This document shows, in pieces, positions 13,308-25,534 of a stretch of 64,000 bases of DNA. The notes beneath the pieces were generated by a model. It was given only the letters and a program-made list of their open reading frames with translations. It was not told the DNA's origin and made no database searches. Both the position numbers and the translations under genes were made by a program. Source of the stretch: Antedon mediterranea (taxonomy: Eukaryota > Echinodermata > Crinoidea > Comatulida > Antedonidae); contig NC_092677.1 in the NCBI RefSeq assembly GCF_964355755.1, positions 3,353,001-3,417,000 on the forward strand, written 5' to 3'. How positions within the stretch are numbered: the stretch's first letter is position 1; every line of letters begins with the position of its first letter.

Positions 13308-14670
13308 GTTTGTTCTTCGTTTGCTCCCCGTAAATATCACAATCTTCAATCCGTCGTTCTTGTTTATGTTAAATAGATGCTAATATAATATATAATTCCT
13401 GTTTTCTTTTTACTGCACCATAGTTGAAAGCTTAGCATTCATAGAATTTGTACAAAAGCAGAGAGCACTTCCTTATTTCGTTGGTTACGCTCTCAGCAGA
13501 CAGGTAAAGATGAGGGCTCTTCCGGTCGTATTTGACGAGTGTATGAGTAAACAGTTTGAGAGCTAAACACTTCACTTATCAGTTTTTTAAATCTCGTCAA
13601 TTTTTGCGTGACGAACCCAAATCTTTGTCAAATCTATAAAAATGTCAACAATAAAAAATTAATCTGACGATCTGACAAGATAAAATTAACAATTCACTAA
13701 CCATCCATTGCAAATACATTCAAAATTGAAGCGGTTGAAATTATCACTACCTTCTCGCAAACTTCAAATAAACCGTCGATCAGGTTTTTAACCACGAACG
13801 GTGAGTATAGCTTTAGCTACTCCCCCCGTTGCAAATTGATTACTAACTTAACTATTTTTAACCTAAAAATGACAAAAATAATATACTGTATTTTAAATAA
13901 AATTATAAAACAAAATTATTAAATAAATTTGTGGATATACAAATACCTATATGATGTACGTATGGTGAAAAAATTACAATAGAATAGTAAATATCGGGAG
14001 GAAGAACTAACATTGGAACAGCGCGTCTTTCTTAGGCGTGTGCTGTTGTTCACATCTGTCAATCAAATAGGACCGGATGACATCATCCAGTATTTTGCAT
14101 AATACATCTTTTGTCATAAAAAGCAATACAATTAAGATCCAATAAATGATTCAGACTCAGTGCTATGTATATATTCAAAATTCTAAAAACATCTCTATAT
14201 AACAAAAACCAGCACTTGTTAGATATCAAAAAGCATTGTTTTCCGCAACACCGCGTATCAAGCGTTCCTAATTGAATATTTAAATATGAAGGCGGTACGT
14301 ATACCCGTATATGGAAAATGACGTTTGCATTTTTAAATGATACGTCATCAATGGGTACGATTAGTTCCTCTTCCGGGGGAGATAACTCGCAAAGAAAGGA
14401 CAGGGTAGGGAAGTTATAACAACTATTGTATGTTTAGTTATTTGAAATAACAATTTCCGCCGTTTTTAGCACTTTTTAACACAATAATAAACATTTGTCA
14501 ACCATCAAATCTAATCATTTTTTCGAATCAATTTTGCAATATCTCATATCTTCATATTACAACCATCGTCAATAGTATATTGACGACGAAACACCAAATT
14601 CTGTTTCGTTCTCACATCCCATCACACCGTGATATATATTTTTGTGTTTTGTGAATCGACTATATATCGC

Positions 14671-14680
14671 GTCACGTGAC
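14671..14680. promoter_or_regulatory. GTCACGTGAC palindrome, E-box/CLEAR-type site
   Basis: A perfect 10-bp palindrome with a CACGTG core. GTCACGTGAC is the consensus bound by TFEB/MITF and USF-type bHLH factors in animals. It lies 1.36 kb upstream of the cadherin start and 4.1 kb upstream of C/EBP. Function is inferred from the motif only. Confidence 0.35.
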
Positions 14681-15622
14681 ACGATCGAATTTCTCTTTCC
14701 TTCGACTATTAATTTGGTGTTAGCTCGTTAACGACTTGTTCAATATTGACAAGAATAATTCTCCGAACAGTAGTTAAATTCATGTCGAATTATCTATACA
14801 AACAGGCTAAACCACGATACCATTGTGTCCCTAATATAAATATCTCTTATGCAGTTATTGTTGTTTACGTATAGCAAATAAGAGATTTAGCATTTCTTAT
14901 GACAGAGAGCCTATACCACCAGGGAACTCCCTCTCCTGGTATCACGAACGTCACCCACCTTGGGGATTCCCCAGCACAATTTTACGCAACAACAGTTTAC
15001 AGTTTACAAAAAAGGTGATTTTGGTTTTTAGGACGTCGTAGTTAGTGCTAACGATGAAATCATTATTTTCTTCGTTTTGTTGTCTTTTAATTTTAATAGT
15101 TTTTCCTGCCGTGACCTTTGGGGCTTTGTACTGTTCATTTGTTCTTCCGAAGCGTCGATCTTTTTTGTCAAAAAAGTTTTCTACTTTCACCATTTTTATT
15201 TCAAACTTCCCTTTAGATATTTCTTAGTTTTGCAACTATTGTTGATGCATGAATATTATATATTATTTATATACCACAGATTAAAATAAAATGTTATTTA
15301 TAAAGATGTATACCCCAAAGGCCATGAACAATGAATATTAATCTGACTTTGAATTGGTTATTTTGTAGTTTTAATACTGTTTATCACTTTCGTGGGAAAA
15401 AACGAAAACAATAATGTTTTCACTTATAAAATGACAAAATTAAGAAACGGTTAAATTCAACAAAAACTCATTGGCTGGCAGCCAATTTGACTACTTTTAG
15501 GGTTTTTTTTTTTTTTTTCAGGTAAATACATTTTTTTCGATCTAATTTTTGGTCAAAGGGGTAACATTAAAATTACATATTCCAAAAACAAATTTTAAAG
15601 AATTATTTATTCAGGGAGACAA

Positions 15623-15851
15623 TTGTCGTATTCGATTTAGACTTTCACCGTTGAGTACAGTTTTTACGTTGAGTACCGGCTTCTTTAACGGAGCATATTG
15701 AGCGTTGAGATTGTTCTTAACGAAAAAGCTTTCGTTGTCAACGTTTTCTATTCGAATGACTTTCTGTTGAGGACAAATTTACAATTCGAATACAAAAAGT
15801 ACTCAACGAATCTTTACGTTGAAAACGAAAGTTCCCAATCGAATACGACAA
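15623..15851. mobile_element. 229-bp inverted-repeat element (TTGTCGTATTCGATT)
   Basis: TTGTCGTATTCGATT at the left is repeated as AATCGAATACGACAA at the right. The interior has further inverted GTTGAGTAC / GTACTCAAC and AACGAAA / TTTCGTT pairs, so the whole element can fold back on itself. It has no coding capacity and no clear target duplication. Confidence 0.6.
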
Positions 15852-18139
15852 ATATCTTTAAAAAAAATTAGGTCGGTGTTGAAGATGTGTTCAACTATAG
15901 AGGGCGCACTATACATCTGGTTGATTTTCTTCTTCTACTACAAACTTCGTGTCCATGTTATGTATTGATTATGTAATATACTGTATACTCATTAAAAAAG
16001 GCGTATCTACTCTATATTCGATTTTTATGAATACCTAAAGCAGTTACTATATTATTACTCATAATATTCTAATGGTATTAATTTAGTTGCATTATTGTTA
16101 TCAACATAATATGATTATAATTAATACAATCAATATCATATATATTATAATTATAGTAATAAAGAATAAATACGTTCAATAATGCACTTAAATGTGAAAT
16201 AAAAGAAACACTACTAATTAATGCTAGCTTGATAGACGATTGATTAGATTTAACAATTCACACTTCCTCAAAACAAATATACAATAGTATTGTATACCTC
16301 AGAATACGCGAGGTGACGGTGCATAGGGTGCAACGTGTGCGCGCGCGGGTTTACAAAATATATATGCCCGGTATCGCCTGGTAGGGTTTTATGATATAAA
16401 GTACATTTTAGTGGTAAATTTAACTTATATATTTTCCTTTCCAGAAACAAATTCAAATCAGTTAAAATAACGTGACAACGCATTCAGTTTAAGAATAAAC
16501 CTAAAGTTTTTACATCAGAAATGTATAAAACGTACAATTAAATATCACAATGAATAATTCAATATAATTTTAGCATGTACTTGATAACCCTACCGGGCGT
16601 TACCGGGCCCTACCGGGCGTAGATTAGAATCGCGACTCTCTCTCCCGATTGTAGTATTGCTGACTTTGTGAGGTCGATATAATTTTGCAGTGAGCCCTCT
16701 ATAGTGTAAATGTTTATGAACTTATATAGGAGCAGTAGTTATACACATTGTATATAAGCCAATTTACAACTTTTCCACTTTATAAGAGCCACTTTAAAAT
16801 GTTACATAAGTCAAAAATTAATATTAAATTAAAAATTCATTTATTTTTTGTATTTTATTGTTTATGTACTGTAATTATCAATTATTGTACTGTATAATGA
16901 CATCGCGTAAATAATGAAGTGAGCCCTCTATATTTACACAACTTTAAATGAGATTCACTGAAAAACGGATTAATTCATCTACTAGTAGGTCTAAAACATT
17001 ATTGTTTCGTTAAAACGGAATCATAAGAATCATAGAATATGATTAACATCAATTAAATTAAATATAATATTGTTTACGAACACATTAACAAATAGTGGTT
17101 GTAAATTAGGGACTTTTTTTAATTGTTTAAAAGTGACATTTTTATCATCTTTTGGATTTAGACCAATTAAGATCTTAAATTATAATGAATTTTGATGTGA
17201 ACTTTTTGATTTGTGAATTATCTTTATTAGTATTACTGCAATTTCAATTTGAGATAAAATTAAAACTTAAAATTAAAATATTGCTCTTTCAGTGGTGGGT
17301 CCTATACTAATTTTTTTTTTCAATTCAACTGTTAATAATATAATTTCAAATTAAATATTAACAATTATTCTCTCTAGCGTGTCAATGTCAAATGATTAGT
17401 AAATCTCAAGGTCAATTAGTTTTGAACATTTCAATTCAGTCAACGACCTTTCACCTATTAGTACAGTTTTGATAAATCGAAAACGAAACTAGGAGAAATG
17501 CACGGAATTTGAATAATGTAAATTTTACCGTCACGTGCTTTTGACACAATCGAGGTATTCCCTCAACTTTAGACACGCTCATAATTGCACTTTCGTTCGA
17601 ATCGAAAGAAAAAAAAAATGATGATGATGATGATATGAACATGCATCATCTTTTGTATGAATGCATGCACTCAACCACGAAACCATGAATATTTCTCACG
17701 GAATTATTTCGTTATTTTATTACGGGTTTTTATTCTCATTAATTTGAAATAGCTGCAAAATTATTATTTTTTGAGTATCTGACCTAAAAAGAAGGTGTAT
17801 ACTAATAATTATAGACAGGCATGTTTTATTTTGACTTTTATATCATATATGTACTTGTCTCTGCTTGGTTTTAAAACCCAGCCTACCCGGCCTAACATAT
17901 TTTATTTTAAAATATGGAATAGACCTTCTGAAAAAAATACAAATATAAAATAGGGCCTAGATCGATTTAAAATCATTTTGTTTGCTCAGCTATGAATAAT
18001 TGCAACAAAAAATTAATAACATTGTAGTTTATTAAACATTTTCACAGTTCACACGAAGTAAGATCATGTGCTACGATCCGCCGAACCAGTTCTAGCCGGT
18101 GTGTCCTCATTTACAACGTGGGGATTTCGTTGGCAACCG

Positions 18140-18149
18140 ATTGCGCAAT
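18140..18149. promoter_or_regulatory. ATTGCGCAAT, consensus C/EBP palindrome
   Basis: A perfect match to the optimal C/EBP dimer site, 619 bases upstream of the C/EBP start codon. It suggests autoregulation, which is known for vertebrate CEBP genes. Occupancy is not shown by sequence. Confidence 0.5.
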
Positions 18150-18188
18150 ACCAATAGCGAAATGCATTGGAAAACCCCTTTTGCCGCG

Positions 18189-18195
18189 TATAAAT
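18189..18195 (+). promoter_or_regulatory. candidate TATA box upstream of C/EBP
   Basis: TATAAAT sits between the C/EBP palindrome and the CRE. If used, transcription would start near 18220 and leave a leader of about 540 bases. In AT-rich DNA this match could be chance. Confidence 0.3.
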
Positions 18196-18230
18196 ATCGA
18201 CGTTGTTAAACCAATTAAAACCGGTTTCAG

Positions 18231-18238
18231 TGACGTCA
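18231..18238. promoter_or_regulatory. TGACGTCA, perfect cAMP response element
   Basis: The full CRE palindrome for CREB/ATF dimers, 82 bases from the ATTGCGCAAT site and 521 bases before the C/EBP start. Vertebrate CEBPB is induced by CREB through promoter CREs, so the pairing fits this gene. Confidence 0.5.
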
Positions 18239-18736
18239 AACCTATTTTTAGAAAAATCTTCTTCAAAGCCCAAGCCTAGTCACTACTGTAAAATATACGC
18301 CGATATTTTAAAGTTCCTAATGTAATTTAATAAGTTACAAAAACATGCAATAGAATACAATTAAAGCACAATATATTGTTTATTTAATATTTATGTATAT
18401 TTTTAATGTTCAATTGATACGTTTTTAATTTTTTTTAAACACAAAATTGTGGGGAATCGTCCGCGGATTGATATTTCACGTTAACATATTGCGAACAGGC
18501 CATAGGTCAAACATTGAATTTGAGGAAGATAGAAAAGCCCTTTTCGACAGGGAATCTCTTCATTCTGAAACGAGCTAAACATACGGAACAACGAAATATA
18601 AAATAACTTATCGTTTCGTTTGTTTTACATATATACGAATTACACCAGACTAAACTGTGGTTTTTATTTGTTGAAATCACTATTGTTTTGAGTTTGTACG
18701 ATCAACGAATTTCTACATTTTGACTTTAGATAAAAT

Positions 18737-18787
18737 ATGTTGAAGAATTGCATCGGCCATGGATCATACACTTGGGTTCTACGATGA
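18737..18787 (+). promoter_or_regulatory. upstream ORF overlapping the C/EBP start codon
   Basis: An ATG 22 bases before the C/EBP ATG opens a 16-codon frame ending in TGA at 18785-18787, out of frame with and overlapping the main start. The uORF ATG has A at -3. The main ATG is in the stronger context GGCCATGG. Vertebrate C/EBP alpha and beta mRNAs have a short out-of-frame uORF that sets the choice of start site and so the ratio of long to truncated protein. A similar role here is inferred. Confidence 0.5.
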
Positions 18788-19547
18788 AAACGATTTCTGT
18801 CAAAAATTGCAATTTAGCACCGAAGAAGAATACTTTGATGGTTTTGGAGGACTAAACGGAGTAGAAGACTCCATTGACTTATCAGCATTTCTTTCTCAAA
18901 GTCAAAACGAACCAATAAATTCAGTGTCAAATACTGGTAATACTGGTGGACAAGAGGGCTTCCCAACATTGGGAAACCTAGATCATTTATTTGGAGCACA
19001 ACCTCAAATTCAGAACAATTATTCATTATTACCAGCTGTGAAACAAGAACCAGCAGAAATCAACTACGGTGAGTGCGAATCAACCGTTACTAGTCCAACA
19101 ATTCAATCCGATATGCCGCAACAAACATTTTTCACGAACACTTTACCGCAGCCCTCGACGGGGATGATGCCAATGGCAAACGATACAACTCAATCGCCAT
19201 ATTCTACGCCGGTTTCATCGCCAACAAGCACGACAATGTCTTACAAATCTTCTCCAGCCAGCAAATCTTTAAACAAATCGAGCTCGGGGAAGAGACAAAG
19301 ACCGGTTCCCGAGAAGGGTACGCAAGAATATGTGGCGAAGAGACAGAAAAATAATGTTGCGGTACGGAAGAGCAGAGAAAAGAGCAAGGCGAAGGCGATG
19401 CAACTGCAAGACACGGTCAGTCAGCTGACCGACGAAAATGACCGTTTGAACAAAAAAGTTGAACTACTTACCAAAGAGTTGTCTGTGTTAAAGCAACTGT
19501 TTACGAATGTTGGGAAACATGTTCCGCAAGAACTTCAAAACTGTTGA
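18759..19547 (+). CDS. C/EBP-family bZIP transcription factor, intronless
   Basis: 262 residues in one uninterrupted frame; vertebrate CEBP genes are also intronless. The C-terminal bZIP spans about 189-250. The basic region contains KNNVAVRKSREKSK (197-210), the C/EBP signature, where N199, V202, S205 and R206 fall at the DNA-contact positions. A regular zipper follows with L216, L223, L230, L237 and L244. EDSIDLSAFL at 36-45 resembles the conserved activation box of vertebrate C/EBPs. VKQEP at 94-98 matches the conserved regulatory, potentially sumoylated motif. The middle (100-185) is rich in Ser, Thr, Pro and Gln. It should bind TTGCGCAA-type sites as a dimer in the nucleus. Family assignment is firm. 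The paralogue class is not; position next to SPIDR suggests kinship with CEBPD, but the invertebrate gene probably predates the split. Confidence 0.93.
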   Translation: MDHTLGFYDENDFCQKLQFSTEEEYFDGFGGLNGVEDSIDLSAFLSQSQNEPINSVSNTGNTGGQEGFPTLGNLDHLFGAQPQIQNNYSLLPAVKQEPAEINYGECESTVTSPTIQSDMPQQTFFTNTLPQPSTGMMPMANDTTQSPYSTPVSSPTSTTMSYKSSPASKSLNKSSSGKRQRPVPEKGTQEYVAKRQKNNVAVRKSREKSKAKAMQLQDTVSQLTDENDRLNKKVELLTKELSVLKQLFTNVGKHVPQELQNC

Positions 19548-22295
19548 ACGGTCTCTTTTAACAAACAATTGATAACGAAGAAGCCGCTCCGGCAAAATGG
19601 GAGGCATCAACATAAGAACCAAAACTTGGGGACACTTTTTAAGTGATTTACCAAACAGAAGAACCTTTAAAACTGTCGAAAGGTTGTCTAAGCATCAGAT
19701 TGTCTGCCGTCGAGTATGGAGCAGTATCGCTAGCATTCCAGTACGACTTATGAACCAACCAGGAAAATTGGAATAAACTAAAAAAAAAAGGATTGTTTTC
19801 GTGAACTAAACACAGATTGTTGTACTGTAGTTGTACTGAATATAATTGTATTTTTGCAGTTTTACTTAATAGAATAGAAAGATGGTTTCCTTATAAGTTA
19901 TTGTATTACTTTTTCAGTTTTGTGTTCATTTTGATATTGTATTGTACTTAGGCTAGTAGCCTAATTAAAAATTGTTAAACAACATACAAAATAACTGTAG
20001 TGCTAAATATTTAAATAAAATAATAATTTTGTTGAAACCATTACTAATAATACTATGTACAGTAGCAAGTTAAAAAGTTCAAAATACAATGAATAAAAAA
20101 AAAATGAATGTATAATTAATTGAAACTACATTTTTAAAGAAACAAAAAACCATTTGCCTTGTATGTAGTGGTGTGTTGGGTACGATAAAAACATTTTTAA
20201 AAAAAATTGCAATATTATTGATAAATCCATCGTATAAGAAATATAAAAAACATGCAATTGTATTTGCACTTGTGGATATTTTTAAAGTTGTTTAAGGCAT
20301 GCCGCGTAGCATGACATATTTTTATAATGACGCTGCTCACATATGTTTTTAATGCAGTGAAGCCGCCAAACTAGAGACGAGACTGCGTACATATGTTTCC
20401 AAGCAGTTAATGAGTACTCCTGTAGATAGTATAGTATTAAATGATCAGGCTTTACTATGTTGATTAGAGAGCAATTATGGCGATGATATAAATATTAAAA
20501 ACAAATAAAATTTAAATTTTATTGCATTTTCCAGATCATATATGTTACAAAGTTTAGTGATATGAAATAAAAATTCACTATTTTATGATAATCAGTTGCT
20601 TTTTGAGTTTGTTTTAAATACTGTTTGACTCTTATAATTTAGAAATCATTGCGAGATTTAAAGAATTCTACCGACTTTTTGACAGAAATAAGTGGCAATA
20701 TTTCACCGATAGATACGCTCACGGACAAAACTTAGTAAAACGACTATCCGTAGTGTATATTATAATATTCTATCGTTGTAACTGCTAGATATCTCACAAC
20801 GACCGACACCAATGAAACGACTCAAACTGATCACAACAGACTCAAACTGATCACAACAGACTCAAACTGATCACAACAGACTCAAAGTTGAAACGACGAT
20901 CTTAACATCAGACTATTTACTGATAGATACGCCCAAGGACAAACATTTTGGTGAAACAACCAACACTGATCACACGCGGACAAAAACGTTAACTTCGATC
21001 AGTATTTCATTAGACGACAAACTACTCACTATGTATACTATTTTACATATAAAATTCAACCATTAACCGATAGATATGCACACAAACGAACATTTTCATA
21101 AACATCATTTGATACCATTAAAAATTATATTATATTTGACACCAATATGAAACAATATTTTGCCGTATCAAGGCATAAAAATAATTATTAATATTAACAT
21201 GAGAGATGCTGGTACAGTGAATAGCTGATGCAATGTGGATAATATATTTCAGTAGACTACAGACACAATACAGTACTATGATAGTTATACTGTAATATAT
21301 AAACAAATTGAACATACTAATATAGCTATTGTAGCAGCAATATAAAAACACCTAGACAAGTAATAGGTATGTTAATTATACTGTAATAACCAAAACGTTA
21401 ACAAAATGACATACATAAGTTAATTTATAAAAATAAATACTAAAAAAAATATTAATCTTTTATCTATCACTGACAAAACAATCATGCTAAAATATTGGTG
21501 CCAAAATATTGGTAATAAATTTACAATACACAATTTTACTATACAGTGGTAATAAAATATAGTATAATAATATATAATCGATATTTCAATTTACTGTACA
21601 ATTTACATAATAATTAAATGTATGAATATTGAATTTTTGAATTGGTGGGTGTAGGGTGGTTTTCGATTAAGTGGTGGAGGAAACAAATCGGTTTGGAGCA
21701 ATTTGCAAATGCATACGTTAGTTATTATAATTGTGGCATGTGGGTGGAGTGGTGAACTTACAATAGGACGAACCATAATGAAATAAAAGCGTGAAGAATG
21801 TGTTTTTTAATACTAAATGGTGGATAATTATCCATTCGATAAAATTGTGGATATTTCCGCTGGCATTGGCAAAAACTGAATTTAAATTTATTCACATATG
21901 TAACCAGTTATTTCTTCCCCAATGATAGGACAACCACGGTTGTATTCAGGGACTAAAACCGCTAAAAATAAAAACTGTACACCATCATATAATAACTAAT
22001 TTAACTACACGCAATAATTGTAAATTAATACTAATTTATTTTACATATTTAATTAATAATATTGTCTCCAGAATTTGGCAGTCTAAAAGGACCTGGTTCT
22101 GGTAGACCAAATCTAAGGTGGGTATCCTCTCCCCCTCAATAATGAAATAAAAATACAGATATTTCTGTTTTATTTAATAAAACATTGAATCATCGCTAAA
22201 TCTAACCGCAGACAATTTTATTACCCGGAAACCGATTTTTATTAATTGAATCAAAAATCAGTAATCAGAATATCAAACTTGCTTCAACTCTACTC
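19548..22295. other. 3' flank of C/EBP, AT-rich
   Basis: AATAAA at 20014-20019 and again at 20092-20097 are candidate polyadenylation signals about 470 and 550 bases after the stop. Beyond the small repeats at 20700-21100 nothing coding was found. Confidence 0.5.
20700..21100 (+). repeat. three diverged GATAGATACGC...GGACAAAC repeats plus a 20-bp tandem
   Basis: Blocks starting near 20707, 20921 and 21066 share GATAGATAYGC followed by CAAGGACAAAC-like sequence, spaced about 214 and 145 bases. Between the first two, CTCAAACTGATCACAACAGA is repeated exactly three times at 20821-20880. This looks like an old tandem array of a roughly 150-200 bp unit. Confidence 0.5.
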
Positions 22296-22441
22296 TAAAG
22301 CTCACTCTTCACTATCAAACTTTATGTGACACAAAAATGTGATGTGCGCATATATGGACATGATGTCATATCACTACCATATTTGGGCATATCACTACCA
22401 TATTTGAGCACATCACACTAGTTTGATAGTGTACACAGAGC
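22296..22441 (+). mobile_element. MITE family A, copy 5
   Basis: TAAAGCTCACTCTTCACTAT at the left and GATAGTGTACACAGAGC at the right, with two CATATTTGGGCA/TTTGAGCA repeats inside. Confidence 0.8.
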
Positions 22442-23084
22442 AATAACTCTATTCACTTATTGATTTTGTAGGAAAACACCTCTGATCATCAGCAGATACA
22501 ATCATTCGATATCCAGTATGATATTTCACACAGGTGTTAATACATCCATGTTTAAATTACTGGGGTTCCTAGAATAGGGTAACATATTTGACACTTAAAC
22601 TTAAGGTGGAATATTAAATTCTGATGTTAAACTTTGCAGGAGTAGAAGAGAGAGGGAGCTGTGTGTTTGTGTGGGGGTTGTGTGTCGATAAGAGGGGTAA
22701 TTAAAAAGGAAGGGGCTAGCAGTATGGAATAGTTTTCAAGTATGGTAATAGTTAAAAATAGATATGAAAATTCAAATGAATATTTTTAGAAAGTACGTCG
22801 GGAAAAAACTGGTATTTCCAAAAACCAACTATCTATGAAAATCAACCCATCTATTTTTGTCGATTATTATATACACAAGTAGGGATTTTCCAGAATAACT
22901 ATTGACTATGAAAACACAACATACAATACAGGTGTATTTCAAACTCAATTTTGAAAATAGGGATTTCCAAGATGGTAACTCAGCATAACACATAGGCCTA
23001 CATGATGGTAAACTTAAATATCAATTTATTTGTGTTTAATTTACTTTAAATACAATATTTGGAATTATTGCAAATTGTTTTAAT
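22442..23084. other. non-coding stretch
   Basis: Simple AT-rich DNA with a GT-rich patch near 22660-22690. No gene or clear element was seen. Confidence 0.4.
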
Positions 23085-23458
23085 ATACATACTGCATATT
23101 CAGGGGGACAACTATATTCAGGGGGACAACTATATTCAGGGAGACAACTATATTCAGGGAGACAACTATATTCAGGGAGACAACTATATTCAGGGAGACA
23201 ACTATATTCAGGGGGACAACTATATTCAGGGGGACAACTATATTCAGGGGGACAACTATATTCAGGGGGACAACTATATTCAGGGGGACAACTATATTCA
23301 GGGGACATTTTCTCAAGAACAAACAAGAGTAAATATATGTTCAACACTACAGCCATACCTATATGCAGGGACACCCTGTACCTCTATTAAAGGGACATTT
23401 AGCTGGGTCTGGTTGGTGTCCCCTTAATAATAAGAGTACTACTGTATTACTTATTTAG
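23085..23458. repeat. 18-bp minisatellite in a pogo-like element
   Basis: About 11-12 tandem copies of an 18-bp unit (ATTCAGGGGGACAACTAT, with a GGGAGACAAC variant in a central block) cover 23097-23311. The tract runs into GGGACACCCTGTACCTCTATTAAAGGGACATTTAGC-like sequence and ends GTACTACTGTA near 23448, the right-end pattern of the CAGTAGAACC elements. Because 18 is divisible by three, both strands stay open (IQGDNY on plus), but this is not coding evidence. Confidence 0.8.
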
Positions 23459-23509
23459 ATTTTCTCAATTTCCAGCAGTGAAAATATGTAGGCATGGCAT
23501 ATTAAAAGG

Positions 23510-23605
23510 AAACAGCCAACCCATATAGTGGACACCCCTATCAAGGGGACACTTTGCAGGATCCTGAAGGTGTCAATTAATAGAGGTTTTATTGTACAGT
23601 ATTAC
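23510..23605. repeat. GGGACAC pogo-like repeat fragment
   Basis: GGACACCCCTATCAAGGGGACACTTT, then GTGTCAATTAATAGAGGTTTTATTGTA, gives the arms and right end typical of the CAGTAGAACC family. The left end is not defined. Confidence 0.55.
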
Positions 23606-23999
23606 CTATTTATACGTTTTGAATGGTTTTCATCATTGAGAGTACTGCATAGCTATATATTATGTATGTATACCTCCATGGTTATATGCATTGACAATGT
23701 TGTTTTGCATTCAACAACATTCTTGCCAGCTGTTCCCAGTGATGTGTGCACTTTTTAGTTTCAAGTCAACTAGAGGCCAATGAGATTCCAGGAAATTCAT
23801 CCTGTTAATAGGGTCAGTAAACGCAGCGAACAGCGAGCCTGCCTGCCTGCCGGCCTGCCTCCAGTCAACATGAGTTCATACTTGTTTTTGGCAAGCTTAG
23901 TGGCATTGTCTTTGCGTCAAGTCAAACCTGGGGATGAACAAAAACATTTGATATGATTTATGATGGAGAAATAAGAGTTATAATAGAATAAATAAGTTT

Positions 24000-25530
24000 A
24001 TCAACCCAATACAAACATATGATAATAATTGTATGATGGTCAGCTAAAGCCAGCTGGCATCGCTACATTTGACCGGGAAACCCAGCAGTTTATAAGGACA
24101 TTTATATTCTTATTGTCTTCCGATTAAAACAAAATATCTATTTAGGAAATTTAATAATTAATCAGTTATGCACAGTATTTGCAATATACATACTGTATTT
24201 CTTAAGTTAGGTTGGTACAAAATTACAATTTAAAGACAATGTTTGGGGCTTTGGATGGTTGGATCAGAGGGGATATTTTCTAGTACTCTTATACCCACCC
24301 TTGATAATCTTAAGTAAACCATCAGGAAACTGTAATAACAAGTAATATACAAACTCAGGTAAAATCTATTCAATTTAATATGCATCACATTAAATAATAT
24401 ATTAATATATTTTATACAACACAAGAAGATAATTATGATTTTTTTTTTTTTTAATTTGGTTGAGCGAGGGGTGGGGGTAGGAAAGATTGGGATAGGCGAC
24501 CCTGTGCTTGGATATTAAATTGCTGACATTTTTACTAGTGTAATAACTGTATACATACTACTGGTAGTTTTTTTTCGGAAAGGGGATGGTGTGAGGGGGT
24601 AGCTGTGGGGGTGTGGGGTGCGGGGGTTTGGGCGCAAGGGAGAAGAAGGAAAGAAAAACAAAGAGAAGGGGACATCTATGAATTCAAATGGTCAAACAAT
24701 GAATGGACATGGGCATATACAATGATATACTGTATTAAACTATGTTACAATGGTAGGGAACAAGAATATATTTAATTTTAAATTAACAAGGGCAGTATTT
24801 ATATAGTGACACGTCAGCCTTTAATTGCACACTAAAGTAATAGCTTGTCATCAAATCAGAAAAATCTTAACATGAATACTAATAAAATGTGAGTAGGCTG
24901 TTGAACTTATTTAGACAAGCAAGTCGCTGATCACAAGAATATGAGTCACGAGAAAAAATAGTTCACAGTGACAGTATTATGATGAAAGCTGTACAATAAA
25001 GGAAAATTCTAGGCTCATGAATATTCGTGACATCACAATAGCTTCTATTCAAGCCTATTAAACGCGTGGGCGACTCACAGCAAACAGGATTTTCCACTGC
25101 AGAGGTCACAGCATGAAAGAAAATGTTTAAATATTTTAATTTCGTGGGTAGAGTGACGCTTAATTCAAAAGTACCCAACTCCAATTTTTTTTATTTTAAA
25201 AGAGCAAAGGTTGTGGAAACGTAATTAATTTAACAGACAAATTATATTTAATCCTAGCTTGACCTTTTTTAAATAATGTAATACTATAGTAACAAACTTA
25301 TAGGATAACCGTATCATTTTTATTTAATAGTAGTAAATATTTCCAAACTACAAATATTAATTGAGTTAAACATTATTTCATAGAAGCATGTGATGAGAAG
25401 TTATTGTTTGCTGCAAAACGAGGGAATACCATTTTGATATTGTGTGTCAATCAGGGTTTGTGTCAATCTGAATTTTAACTAAACTGATTAATTAAGAAAG
25501 TATACATTTAAATCTAGATAATTATAATAT
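24000..25530. other. non-coding stretch with a G-rich patch
   Basis: 24455-24665 is strongly G-rich on the plus strand (GGGGTGGGGGTAGG, GGTGTGGGGTGCGGGGG) and could form G-quadruplex structures. No exon was recognised in the rest. Confidence 0.45.
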
Positions 25531-25534
25531 TATA

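Larger units (their letters stand above)
13308..18130. other. intergenic region between divergent cadherin and C/EBP genes
   Basis: Holds the start regions of both genes, a short inverted-repeat element at 15623-15851, an ACCGGGC-rich patch at 16585-16620, and an ATG/ATC microsatellite at 17618-17636. No supported exon was found. Open frames near 14951-15289 lack similarity to anything I recognise. Confidence 0.6.

Noticed and set aside
13308-13349. Cadherin start 14 codons upstream
   Set aside because: The upstream in-frame codon is TTG, not ATG; the ATG at 13307 has a good context and is followed by a signal peptide.
14951-15289. Overlapping frames of 60-80 codons near 15 kb as a small gene
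   Set aside because: Both strands are open in AT-rich DNA, and no signal peptide, domain or splice pattern is convincing.
18064-18273. 69-codon minus-strand frame upstream of C/EBP
   Set aside because: It overlaps the C/EBP palindrome, TATA and CRE sites and has no recognisable similarity; a promoter reading is simpler.
18814-19026. Minus-strand 70-codon frame within C/EBP
   Set aside because: It is a shadow of the plus-strand C/EBP coding sequence.
23036-23427. Open frames on both strands with repeats such as IQGDNY and EYSCPP
   Set aside because: They arise because the 18-bp tandem unit has no stop in several frames. There is no homology or splice structure, and the frames end with the array.
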